From NCBI GenBank assembly GCA_964648365.1, contig CAZYLK010000032.1, forward strand, positions 1 through 41,904: a stretch of DNA of 41,904 bases, read 5' to 3'. The DNA comes from SURF-32 sp964648365. GTDB taxonomy: Bacteria; Planctomycetota; Phycisphaerae; UBA1845. Of the stretch, positions 33,621-41,848 are shown one piece after another. The position numbers were made by a program, and so were the translations under genes. Each line of letters opens with the position of its first letter. The stretch's first letter is position 1. The notes below the pieces were generated by a model, which did not search any database, was not told where the DNA came from, and saw nothing but the letters and a program-made list of their open reading frames with translations.

Positions 33621-34469
33621 TCAGCGCGGTCGGGCGCTGCGGATCATGTCGAGAATGGCGCTTTGATTCTCCTGAATGGCGTCGTCGGGGCCGATCACCT
33701 TGACCACGGTGACCCACTCGCCGTTTTCGATCAGCGCGCAGAAGATGCGGTAGTCCGGCCGGGCGTCTTTGCCCTCGCCGGGCTGGTAGACGCCGACGAT
33801 GTCGACCAGCGTGATCGGCAGCCCGGACGCCGTGAGTTCCGCCCGCTTGACGGTGGGGGGGGGCGGCGTCGCGAATTTCTCCACCAGGCGATCGATCACG
33901 GCCTGGACGCGGCCGTCGCCGGCGGCGGTCTGGGTGACGGCCATTTTGGCGGCCTCTTTGGTGGGCTCGTCCGCGCCCAGGACGAACCCCATCATCAGCT
34001 TCTCGCCCGCGTTGGAGGGTTCCCAGGGCGTCCACGCCGGTATCTTTGCGAACGCCACGTTCGCGTCGGGCGCTGGTGCGTCGTCTTTGCCACCGCCGGA
34101 CTTCGCCGCGCCGGACCTGTCTTTCGAGTCCGCGCGGGCGTCGTCCCGAGACGTGCTGTCCGCCACCGGCCGGGTGCGTTTCTGCTTCCGGTCGTCCGGC
34201 TTTTCGCCGTCGTCGCGCGAACGCGATGAGGGCCGGTCAGCCGATGCCGGCTTATCCTCGTCGGTGCGGCTGGAGCGGGGCTTTCGGTCCTCGTCGCGAT
34301 CCTGCTCCCGTTTGGCCGCGGTTCGCCCGGCGTCCGCCTCGGCCGGCGCGCGGACCGCCGGGTCCGAAGCCGTCGAGCGGTCCGTGCCGGTATCGCGGCG
34401 GCAGGACGTTCCCGCCATCGCCAACCCGATGACGGCGGTTGCCAGCGGAATCCATCGTTTGCTCAACAT
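33621..34469 (-). CDS. Lipoprotein of unknown function with charged linker
   Basis: A 282-aa predicted lipoprotein. ATG 34469 gives a signal peptide (IPLATAVIGLAMAGTSC) with a lipobox ending in Cys; an upstream ATG at 34514 would add 15 polar residues and is less likely. A long Arg/Asp/Lys/Ser-rich linker (about 20-130) leads to a folded C-terminal part starting FAKIPAWTPWEPSN, with DEPTKEAAKMAVTQTA and ALIENGEWVTVVKVIGPDDAI, which reads like a stand-alone domain also met in planctomycete lipoproteins. Function unknown. A G9 run (33855-33863) codes for the proline stretch TPPPPT in frame. Confidence 0.72.
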   Translation of the reverse strand: MLSKRWIPLATAVIGLAMAGTSCRRDTGTDRSTASDPAVRAPAEADAGRTAAKREQDRDEDRKPRSSRTDEDKPASADRPSSRSRDDGEKPDDRKQKRTRPVADSTSRDDARADSKDRSGAAKSGGGKDDAPAPDANVAFAKIPAWTPWEPSNAGEKLMMGFVLGADEPTKEAAKMAVTQTAAGDGRVQAVIDRLVEKFATPPPPTVKRAELTASGLPITLVDIVGVYQPGEGKDARPDYRIFCALIENGEWVTVVKVIGPDDAIQENQSAILDMIRSARPR

Positions 34470-34523
34470 GGCTCGTTCCCCGCGCGCTTGGCCCGGGCGC
34501 GGTTGATGCCTCATTGGCGGTCG

Positions 34524-35417
34524 TTACGCCGCGTTCAATCGTGCGGCGATAGCCTCTCCAATCCCGGCGGGAGACGCACTCACCGTCACGCCCGCGGCCT
34601 TGAGCGCGGCGACCTTCGACGCGGCGGTCCCTTCGCCGCCGCTGATGATCGCGCCCGCGTGACCCATGCGCTTCCCCGGCGGGGCCGTCTGGCCGGCGAT
34701 AAAGGCCACCACGGGCTTCGTTACGTTCGCCTTGATGAAGTCGGCCGCCTTCTCTTCGTCGGTCCCGCCGATCTCGCCGATCATGATGATCGCATCCGTC
34801 TGCGGGTCGCTCTGGAAGCGGCCGAGCAACTCGATGAAGTTCAGTCCCTTCACCGGGTCGCCGCCGATGCCGACGCAGGTCGACTGCGAGATGTCCCGCG
34901 TCGTACACTGCCACACTGCTTCGTAGGTCAACGTGCCGCTGCGCGAGATGATGCCGACGCTTTTCGATTCGCCCTGCGGCGGGCGGTGGATGTATCCGGG
35001 CATGATTCCGATCTTGCACTGCCCGGGCGTGATGATGCCGGGGCAGTTCGGCCCGATCAGCAGCGTGCCGTTCTGATCGAGGTATTCGCGGGCGCGTACC
35101 ATGTCCAGCGTCGGGATGCCTTCCGTAATCAGCACGACCAGTTTGATGCCGGCGTCGGACGCTTCCATCGCGGCATCCGCGGCGAACGCGGCCGGGACGA
35201 AGATCATCGTCGCGTTGGCGCCGGCGCCGCGGACGGCGTCGTGACAGGTGTTGAACACGGGCAAGCCGTGTTCGGACTTCGTACCGCCCTTGCCCGGCGA
35301 GACGCCGCCGACTACCTGGGTGCCATATTGAAGGCACTGGGCGGTGTGAAACGTGCCGGCCTTGCCGGTGATGCCCTGACAGATCAGCCGGGTGTCCTTG
35401 TCGACCAGAATGCTCAT
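34524..35417 (-). CDS. sucD: Succinyl-CoA synthetase alpha subunit
   Basis: SucD with SucC interconverts succinyl-CoA and succinate with NTP formation in the TCA cycle. The 297-aa product has the CoA-binding start MSILVDKDTRLICQGITGKA, GGVSPGKGG, the LIGPNCPGII segment, and the phosphohistidine loop GKRMGHAGAIISGG (H253). The frame is open upstream to 35924, but the family N-terminus and length fix the start at 35417. No sucC lies beside it in the window, which is unusual since the two are normally adjacent. It is divergent from tsaB across about 260 bp. Confidence 0.96.
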   Translation of the reverse strand: MSILVDKDTRLICQGITGKAGTFHTAQCLQYGTQVVGGVSPGKGGTKSEHGLPVFNTCHDAVRGAGANATMIFVPAAFAADAAMEASDAGIKLVVLITEGIPTLDMVRAREYLDQNGTLLIGPNCPGIITPGQCKIGIMPGYIHRPPQGESKSVGIISRSGTLTYEAVWQCTTRDISQSTCVGIGGDPVKGLNFIELLGRFQSDPQTDAIIMIGEIGGTDEEKAADFIKANVTKPVVAFIAGQTAPPGKRMGHAGAIISGGEGTAASKVAALKAAGVTVSASPAGIGEAIAARLNAA

Positions 35418-35676
35418 GTCGTTGCTCGATCCGCTCCGCGCGGCGTTCCGCCGCGTTGCCTGTCTCCACCGGCCCGGGGCCGCGATATCCGCCGCGTCCG
35501 GGCGCCGCGTCCGGGTGCCGAGCCCCGGTGCCGCGAAGTCGAACGCAGTATGGCCCGGTGGGCGCGGAATGTCTATGCGGTTCCGCACAACCCCCCACTG
35601 CCCCGTTGGAGCCGGAGCGCGGGGCTCGGAATGGCGGGGGCGGAGGAGCGTGCTGCCTCTTGCGGACCGGGATAGG

Positions 35677-36570
35677 ATGAGCCTCGCCATGAAGACGGAA
35701 CCTGACGCGCAGCATGACCTCCTCCTGGCGATCGAGACTTCCGGTCGCCTGGGGTCCGTCGCGCTCGGTCGCGGCGGCGGGCTGCTGGAGGAACGCCCGT
35801 TCAGCGTGGCGCTGAGCCACGCCCGCGAATTGCTGCCGACCATCCGCGAACTCTGCCGCGACCACGCGGCAGCGCCCGCGCAGATCACCTGCGTCTGCGT
35901 TTCCGCCGGCCCGGGCAGCTTCACCGGGCTCCGCGTCGGCGTGACCTGTGCCCGGATGCTGGCGCTGGCGACCGGCGCTGCGACCGTGGCCGTCCCGACG
36001 CTGGACGTGATCGCGCAGAACGCGCTGCGGGCGGCGCGGCCGCCACGTCACGTCGCCGTGCTCCTGGACGCCAAGCGGAAGCGCGTCTTCGCGGCCGCGT
36101 TTCGGCTGGACGGCGCCGGCGCCGGCGATTCTGGCGCGAGTGCCCCCGGCGAAGTCCAGGCGGCTCGCTCCGCAGATCCCGCGCCGTCTTGCAGCGATCC
36201 CGCCGTCGGATCGGTCGAGGCGGCCGGTGCGAGCGCCCGGGAAGCGCGGTACGGCGCGATCGACGGCTCGGCGCGGTACGTCGCGATCACCGAGGCGGCC
36301 GAGCGCGATCCGGCGGCGTTTCTTGCCGAGTGCTCCGCCGATACGGCCGTCATGGGTGAGGGCGTCGCCTATCACCGCGAGGCGGTGGACGACAGCGGGC
36401 TGCGCACGCTACCGGAAGAACTCAGTCGGCCGGCGGCCGGCGTCGTGCTCAGTCTGGGGCGAGCGCGGTGGCTTGCAGGCGGGGCGACCCCGTCGCGCGA
36501 GCTGGTGCCGATCTACGTGCGCCGCCCGGAGGCGGAGGAAGTCTGGGAGCGGCGGCAGGCGGGGCGGTAG
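35677..36570 (+). CDS. tsaB: tRNA threonylcarbamoyladenosine biosynthesis protein TsaB
   Basis: TsaB is the scaffold partner of TsaD in making t6A37 on ANN-decoding tRNAs. The 297-aa product shows the ASKHA-fold start LLLAIETSGRLGSVAL, the ELLPTIRELC helix and the AGPGSFTGLRVGVT motif, without the metal-binding HxxxH of TsaD. An Ala/Ser/Asp-rich insertion (about 155-190) makes it longer than the usual 220-240 aa. The start is either ATG 35677 or ATG 35689; the frame is open upstream but without family similarity. Divergent from sucD. Confidence 0.9.
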   Translation: MSLAMKTEPDAQHDLLLAIETSGRLGSVALGRGGGLLEERPFSVALSHARELLPTIRELCRDHAAAPAQITCVCVSAGPGSFTGLRVGVTCARMLALATGAATVAVPTLDVIAQNALRAARPPRHVAVLLDAKRKRVFAAAFRLDGAGAGDSGASAPGEVQAARSADPAPSCSDPAVGSVEAAGASAREARYGAIDGSARYVAITEAAERDPAAFLAECSADTAVMGEGVAYHREAVDDSGLRTLPEELSRPAAGVVLSLGRARWLAGGATPSRELVPIYVRRPEAEEVWERRQAGR

Positions 36571-36598
36571 GGCAGCCGCGACGGCGATGAACTTGAGC

Positions 36599-36626
36599 GA
36601 ATGACGAATGTCGAATGTCGAGTGAC
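36599..36626. repeat. Heptanucleotide tandem repeat GAATGWC (4 units)
   Basis: GAATGAC, GAATGTC, GAATGTC, GAGTGAC, immediately after tsaB. Related to the array at 467-501. Confidence 0.75.
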
Positions 36627-36747
36627 GTAGCGTTCCCGGTCGTCATGATACCGTTCGCCGCTTGACGTTCGCTCTGCTTGTGGCCGCCATCTGATCCGTC
36701 GAAATCGAACGGTTCGGATCGGTGTGCTCGTGGTGGCATCGGCCATT

Positions 36748-36772
36748 CGCCCTCCGCCCTCCGCCCTCCGCC
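36748..36772. repeat. Heptanucleotide tandem repeat CGCCCTC (3.6 units)
   Basis: Three perfect 7-bp units and a partial unit in the spacer before the MaoC-like gene. Confidence 0.8.
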
Positions 36773-36859
36773 ATTCCCCCGTTATGGGCCGTTGCAGGAT
36801 ATCGTAGCCTTCGTACGGGCAGCGTGTTGACCCGGCCGGAGAGGGGTGGAGCTGTTGCC

Positions 36860-37303
36860 ATGCATCCGGCGATGACGCCGCAGACGCGGTCCACCCTGGC
36901 CGTGGGGGATTCCGGAACGTTCACGAAGGTCATCACCGACGAGGACGTGCTGCACTTCGCGGCCGCTTCCGGTGATTTCAATCCCGTTCACATCAGCGAA
37001 GAGTACGCGCGGACGACGCGCTTCGGGCGGCGCATCGCCCACGGCGTGCTGACCGCCGGGGTGATATCGACGCTGCTCGGCGCGGTCATCCCCGGGGTGG
37101 GCACGATCTTCGTCGAGTTGCACGTGCGGTTCCTGCGCCCGGTCTTCCTGGGCGACACCGTGCGCGCGATCGGCGTCGTCAGCCAGATCGTCAACCCGTC
37201 GCGCGTCTGCCTCATGGTGGCGTCCACAAACCAGGACGGCCGCGATGTGGCAATCGGGCACGCGATCGTCGTTCCGCCGGAGCAGACGCGGGTGCTGGTG
37301 TGA
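36860..37303 (+). CDS. MaoC-like (R)-specific enoyl-CoA hydratase
   Basis: A 147-aa single hot-dog-fold protein. The hydratase 2 motif is visible: AAASGDFNPVHISEEYA, with catalytic D39 and H44, then RRIAHGVLTAGVIS. This family hydrates trans-2-enoyl-CoA to (R)-3-hydroxyacyl-CoA (PhaJ type) or acts in related acyl-CoA chemistry; the exact acyl chain is unknown. The ATG at 36860 has a GGGGTGGAG Shine-Dalgarno; the upstream open frame lacks similarity and contains the CGCCCTC repeat. No polyhydroxyalkanoate genes are seen nearby. Confidence 0.88.
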   Translation: MHPAMTPQTRSTLAVGDSGTFTKVITDEDVLHFAAASGDFNPVHISEEYARTTRFGRRIAHGVLTAGVISTLLGAVIPGVGTIFVELHVRFLRPVFLGDTVRAIGVVSQIVNPSRVCLMVASTNQDGRDVAIGHAIVVPPEQTRVLV

Positions 37304-37567
37304 CGACACGACCGACAGCACCGGGAACCCTCGGCATCAGGGAACAAACTCCATTGCCACTCTGGCATGTGCCCTTGACGAACGCACGGGATGCGCGTTC
37401 AATCCCAACTGGTGATCGGGGCCGGGGAGGACTTCTCGCAGAGGGGGTTCGTCCATGTTTGGTGATTCATCCAGCACATCAAAGCTCGCCGTAGATCTCG
37501 CTCTCAATCGAGATTGTGGAACGATGGCGCCAGACGAGGAAATGCACCGAGGATGGAGGTAGGTGTG

Positions 37568-37882
37568 ATGTGGACTGCCGCGACTGGAACGGCGACGGCT
37601 CTGTTTCTGCTCGTCCTAATGCTCATCCGTCGGTATCGTTATGCCATTATCCAATGGCGGTTTCCTGTAGAGACGTCATTGCTCGGCCAGTCCGGCGAGC
37701 AACGTCGTGCGGTCGATGCCGCGCTCAGAGCGCTTGGGCGGCGACTCACAACCTGGATCGTGGTCATTGCTTTCGCCGGGGCATTGATCGTTGTCGCGGA
37801 ACTCCTGAAGGCGGCTGTTAGAGGGACCGCTAGAGGTTATCCACATTCACATTCATGCACTCAACGTGTTTCAGCCGTGTGA
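37568..37882 (+). CDS. Small two-helix membrane protein, unrecognised
   Basis: A 104-aa protein. The ATG at 37568 follows a clear GGAGGT Shine-Dalgarno 7 nt upstream, so this start is preferred over 37514. Helix 1 lies near residues 6-20 (TATALFLLVLMLIRRY) and helix 2 near 62-80 (WIVVIAFAGALIVVAELL), with a basic/amphipathic segment between (GEQRRAVDAALRALGRRL). No family recognised. Base composition is lower in GC than neighbours. The next gene starts 29 bp downstream on the same strand, so the two may be an accessory pair. Confidence 0.6.
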   Translation: MWTAATGTATALFLLVLMLIRRYRYAIIQWRFPVETSLLGQSGEQRRAVDAALRALGRRLTTWIVVIAFAGALIVVAELLKAAVRGTARGYPHSHSCTQRVSAV

Positions 37883-37911
37883 ATGGTTCTGATTCTTACG
37901 AGGTGTATTCC

Positions 37912-38556
37912 ATGTTCTCCAAAGGCAAGCGACTACGCGCTGGCCATGAAGCTGTCACGCGCCCGCTCATCGCCGTCTACGATGGAAGATGGGGACAGGG
38001 GCTGACAATCCGGGCTTCGTACAATGAGCAGTACTTACCGGCCGCTCACGGTCAGGTAGCCATCAGCAATGCGTATGGCCGTTTTGTGGCCTCGGGAGAG
38101 ATAGTGAAGTGCCTGCTTGATGCGCTCATTCGCTGCTGCACATGGCACCGACTGCTGCTGTGCGTGCGCGCGACGCTTCAGGGTCAGACGATACCCCTCC
38201 CGAGTGATGCCGGCCTTCACCCGGCTTTCCGCACGGATGGGCTGCATGTTTATCACACAGTTGCGTCGCAACTGAATAACATCATAGCGTTTTTTGACCA
38301 GGTACCCGTTCGCGCGGAATGGCTGTTCTCGCCACTGGACCGCGCACATCTCCCCGAAACGGAGGAGGTGGCCAGGCAGATTCTCAGCTATTCACGTATC
38401 TTGCTTTCTCCGGTGTGGAGAGGCCGTGCATCGCTTTGGATAGACACGGATGATGACAACGTTCTTGGTGTCTTCCCTCAGGATGAGGGAACCGAGAGAT
38501 TCATCGGAGAGATGATCGACCGTAATCTTGCGAAGTATGCGAACCCCAGAGAGTAA
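37912..38556 (+). CDS. Hypothetical protein, unrecognised
   Basis: A 214-aa soluble protein if started at ATG 37912, which has GAGGTG 6 nt upstream; the frame is open from 37855, overlapping the previous gene. No signal peptide, helices or known motif seen. It contains two cysteine pairs or near-pairs (IRCCTW, LLLCVRA) and a C-terminal acidic patch (WIDTDDDNVLGVFPQDEG). Codon use and GC are unlike the core genes around it, which suggests acquired DNA. Function cannot be assigned. Confidence 0.6.
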   Translation: MFSKGKRLRAGHEAVTRPLIAVYDGRWGQGLTIRASYNEQYLPAAHGQVAISNAYGRFVASGEIVKCLLDALIRCCTWHRLLLCVRATLQGQTIPLPSDAGLHPAFRTDGLHVYHTVASQLNNIIAFFDQVPVRAEWLFSPLDRAHLPETEEVARQILSYSRILLSPVWRGRASLWIDTDDDNVLGVFPQDEGTERFIGEMIDRNLAKYANPRE

Positions 38557-38685
38557 GGAGGTATCCGTTCACGGCCCGGCGGGGTTGAGCGTGGGTATCG
38601 GCTGGTTGTTGAACAAGGCTTGGACAGCCTCGCGTAGGTAATGAAACACTGATCGTCCCTGCTGTGCGCACGTGCGGATGTCATA

Positions 38686-41600
38686 CTATGAAGATACGAT
38701 AGCGACATCGGGTACGCTCGCTGCTGATGACAACGCCCGCGACTTCCGCGTGTGACACAGATACCGTCCCACCGAGCGGATCGCCTGATCCGCCGTGCGG
38801 AAGACCGGCACGCCCTGGACGCGGACGGCGCGGGCGAAGGCGTCGTAGCGTTCGGTGCTGTCCACCACGAAGACCAGGGGTTTGTCGTACTCGCGGAAAA
38901 TCTTCGGCAGGCGCTCGGCCAGCGAGCCGGGTTGGGCGATCTCGGCCGGCGTTGTCAGCAGGCGCGGCGTCAGCGGGACGCACCCGACCACCACCGCGTC
39001 GATCTCGTCCGCCTCCATCATTACCCGGATGCAGTCTTCGTAGGCCTGGTCGTCGGCCATCGGCGTCAGGTCGAGCGGGTTGCGGGCGTTGGCCAGCGAG
39101 CCGAGCTTGTGCCGGGCCAGCACGCTGCTGAGCCGCTCGCGGGTCGCGTCGCTGAGTCGGGCCATGTCGAGGTCGTAACGCGAGCCTTTGACGTTGTCGG
39201 CCATGCCGACGGTCTCGTAGCCCGCGTTGCTGATCGCCCCGATGCGCCGGCCGCGGACGGTCTTGCCATGCAGGTCCGTACACAGTTCCAGAAGCTGCTC
39301 GAACTCCTTGAACGTGTCGGTCACGATCGCGCCCGCTTCTTCGACGGCCGCCTGGCACACGTCATAGTCGCCCGCCAGCGACGCGGTGTGGCCCTGCGCC
39401 GCGGTGCGACCGGCCACCGTGCGCCCGGCCTTGTAGAACACCACCGTCTTGCCGGATTCGCACACGCGGCCGACGGCGCGGATAAACGCCAGGCCGTCCA
39501 GGTCGTTGAAGCCTTCGGCGTAGACGCCGATGCAGTCGAGGTCGTCGCGCTGGCCGACGGCCTCCAGCAAGTCGGAGAGCGTCACGTCGATCTGATTGCC
39601 CGCCGAGATGGCGATGGCCGGATCGAGGAACTCCAGGTTGCTCAGGCGCGTGATGATGAACGCGCCGCTTTGTGAGATCAGCGCGGAGCGTTTGGGCGGC
39701 ACATTGCGCCGCGGGTCGAGCTTGGCCTGCGGGATGAAGAATGTGTCGTATTGCCCCGGCCGGGAGCGGACGCCCATGCAGTTGCCGCCGAGAAAGACGG
39801 CGCCGCGATCCGGCCGCGTCCGTGCGCCGGTAATCGCGGTTCGCACCCTCTGCTCAAGGTCGTGCGTGCCGTCGGTTTCACCCAGGCCGCCGGGAATGAG
39901 GATTACGGATTTCGCCCGCGCCACGCCGTCGCCCCCTTTGCCGAGCACCTCGTCCACCAGTGCCGGAACCTGATCCGCCCCCGCGGCCGCGACCAGCAGA
40001 TCGACCGGCCTGGGAAGATCAGCGAGGCTCGGCACGCAGCGGATGCCGTCGACTTCGGCCTCGTCGGCCTTGATGACGTACAGTTCGTCCGTTGGGAAGC
40101 CGCAGTCCTTGATGTTGTTCAGAATGATGCGGCCGAAGTTGGCCCGCTTGCTGGAGACGCCGACGACGGCGATGGAGGTGGGCTCCAGCATGGCGCGGAC
40201 CTTGTCGAGCGGTCTCGCCGGCGGCGGACCGGCCAGGCTCCCGACGCGGCCCAGGCCGTCCAGCGGTACGGGTCGCTGGTGCATGAACGCGAACGGGTTG
40301 ACCTCCAGTTCGAGGATGCCGTCGCCGTCGACGCCGGGGACGCAGAATCGCCGGGCGATGGCGATGAAGGCGCGGAAGCAGTTGATTAGATCGCCGTCGG
40401 CCACCACCCGTTCGTGGCCGCGGGCATTGCCGGAGAGGACTTCGTAGGCGGCGGTGCGTTTGAAGAGTTCGAAGAATTCTTCGGCGCTGACGTCGACGGC
40501 GGATGCGCGGGCCATGGCGAGGCCTCGCTGCATTCGGGCTGCGATAAACTCGGTATCGACGCCGCCCAGACCGGCCGCGATGACCGGGCCGAACTCGCGC
40601 GTGGCGCGGATGCCGACGAACAGTTCCGAGCCGAATCCCTGACCCGCCTGCTTGACGAACTCGACCAGCAGCACGCCTTCGATGTGGCTCGTGTTGCGGC
40701 CGTGCTCGGCGATCATCCGGTCGATCTCGCGATTGACGGCATCGGTGTTGCGGGCGGCGAAGGCAATGCCGCCGGAGTCGGATTTGTGCGTGACGTCCGG
40801 CGAGACGATTTTCAGAACCACTTTGTCGCCGGGGAAGGGGGCCAGGTCGTCGGCGGTAACGTGCCCGCCGCGGGGCACGAGCTTGTGCCGGGGGGGGCTG
40901 ATGGCGCCGACGAGTTCGACGATGCCGTAGACTTCATGTTCGTACAGATGCGTCCGCTTCTGCTCGCCGACGTGGCGCAGGGTCTGGGCGATGGCTTCGG
41001 CTTCGGCGTCGGAGAGTTCGCAGGGGGGGGCTTCATCCGACGCGGGCGCATCCCAGGCGGGCGGCGTTTGGAGATCCTCGGGCTTCAGGTCGGCCAGGCG
41101 CCGGCGCACTTCGCGGCTGCCCAGGCCGCGGGCCAGACCGTCGCGGAAGGCGGTGGCAGCGCCGCGACCATAGCGGAAGGCCTTCTTGTTCGTCTCAATG
41201 ATGCGCTCGCCCTTGGCGGCGAAGGCCTCGGCGATAACAGCCTCGAACTCCGCAGGCTCGAAGCCCAGCATGGAGGAGGCCGCGCCGAGCATGACCATGT
41301 TCTCCGCCCGGGCGGACCCGGCCGCGCCCGCCAGACGCTTGGCGTCGATGAAGACGTGATCGCCGAAGCGGGCGACGTCATCAAGCACTTTTTCGATCGG
41401 CGGATAGTTCGGGATGTTCACGACGGGGATCGTATTGGCGAGGATCACGCCGCGCTTGTTGAGGAACTCGATGTAGCGCATGGCCTCCAGCGGCTCGGTG
41501 ACGAGCAGGAAGTGCGCCTGGCCGTAGGGGATCAGGTCGCTGAAAATCTCGTGCTCGCTGAAGCGCAAGTGGGACTGCACCGCGCCGCCGCGCTGGCTCA

Positions 41601-41721
41601 TGCCGTGGACTTCGGACTGACGCACGTGATAGCCGCGCCGCATCGCCGCCCGCGAAATGGCATGGGCGATGGTGAGAATCCCCTGTCCACCGACACCCGC
41701 GAGTATGAGGTTGCATTCCAT
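38686..41721 (-). CDS. Fusion of indolepyruvate oxidoreductase subunit beta (IorB) with ADP-forming acyl-CoA synthetase
   Basis: A 1011-aa cytoplasmic fusion. Residues 1-195 are IorB-like: LILAGVGGQGILTIAHAIS and SEVHGMSQRGGAVQSHLRF. Residues about 245-485 are the ATP-grasp (beta) part of an ADP-forming acyl-CoA synthetase: KIVSPDVTHKSDSGGIAF with H312, VEFVKQAGQGFGSELFVG and ILELEVNPFAF. Residues about 505-985 are the CoA-binding and ligase (alpha) part: TSIAVVGVSSKRANFGRIIL, FLGGNCMGV, LISQSGAF and AAQGHTASLAGDYD with H778. Both histidines used for phosphoryl transfer are present. IOR oxidises aryl pyruvates to aryl-acetyl-CoA with ferredoxin, and ACD turns acyl-CoA plus ADP and phosphate into acid and ATP. 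ATG 41721 is chosen because IorB family members start there; the frame is open to 41868. The partner IorA is not in the window and may lie upstream. Confidence 0.9.
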   Translation of the reverse strand: MECNLILAGVGGQGILTIAHAISRAAMRRGYHVRQSEVHGMSQRGGAVQSHLRFSEHEIFSDLIPYGQAHFLLVTEPLEAMRYIEFLNKRGVILANTIPVVNIPNYPPIEKVLDDVARFGDHVFIDAKRLAGAAGSARAENMVMLGAASSMLGFEPAEFEAVIAEAFAAKGERIIETNKKAFRYGRGAATAFRDGLARGLGSREVRRRLADLKPEDLQTPPAWDAPASDEAPPCELSDAEAEAIAQTLRHVGEQKRTHLYEHEVYGIVELVGAISPPRHKLVPRGGHVTADDLAPFPGDKVVLKIVSPDVTHKSDSGGIAFAARNTDAVNREIDRMIAEHGRNTSHIEGVLLVEFVKQAGQGFGSELFVGIRATREFGPVIAAGLGGVDTEFIAARMQRGLAMARASAVDVSAEEFFELFKRTAAYEVLSGNARGHERVVADGDLINCFRAFIAIARRFCVPGVDGDGILELEVNPFAFMHQRPVPLDGLGRVGSLAGPPPARPLDKVRAMLEPTSIAVVGVSSKRANFGRIILNNIKDCGFPTDELYVIKADEAEVDGIRCVPSLADLPRPVDLLVAAAGADQVPALVDEVLGKGGDGVARAKSVILIPGGLGETDGTHDLEQRVRTAITGARTRPDRGAVFLGGNCMGVRSRPGQYDTFFIPQAKLDPRRNVPPKRSALISQSGAFIITRLSNLEFLDPAIAISAGNQIDVTLSDLLEAVGQRDDLDCIGVYAEGFNDLDGLAFIRAVGRVCESGKTVVFYKAGRTVAGRTAAQGHTASLAGDYDVCQAAVEEAGAIVTDTFKEFEQLLELCTDLHGKTVRGRRIGAISNAGYETVGMADNVKGSRYDLDMARLSDATRERLSSVLARHKLGSLANARNPLDLTPMADDQAYEDCIRVMMEADEIDAVVVGCVPLTPRLLTTPAEIAQPGSLAERLPKIFREYDKPLVFVVDSTERYDAFARAVRVQGVPVFRTADQAIRSVGRYLCHTRKSRALSSAASVPDVAIVSS

Positions 41722-41774
41722 GATACGTGATCCGTTACTCTCTTGCCAAGCTGCGTGACGTCGTCCGGTCCGAT

Positions 41775-41802
41775 GTGGCACGGCCTTCCAGGCCGTGATT
41801 CC
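41775..41802 (+). repeat. Hairpin repeat, family B (compensatory variant of family A)
   Basis: GTGGCAC flank, stem CACGGCCT / AGGCCGTG with loop TCC, then GTGATTCC flank. The outer flanks are identical to those of the family A copy at 14615-14642 read on the minus strand, while the stem bases differ on both sides. It lies about 55 bp upstream of the IorB-ACD fusion start. Confidence 0.8.
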
Positions 41803-41848
41803 GCCGTTGGATGCGCTGATGAAGCGCCGACAAACTCTCCGCCAGGAT

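Noticed and set aside
34252..36375. A 707-residue open frame on the minus strand
   Set aside because: It lies out of frame over the lipoprotein, sucD and tsaB genes, which have clear family motifs; composition is arginine/glycine-rich as in GC-rich shadow frames.
37304..37567. Riboswitch or small RNA in the spacer before the accessory pair
   Set aside because: Some short inverted repeats are present but no known riboswitch core or conserved structure was recognised.
41775..41802. Sigma-54 promoter, because the hairpin begins TGGCAC
   Set aside because: The -12 TTGC element is missing at the right spacing, and TGGCAC is part of a repeat found in other contexts and orientations.
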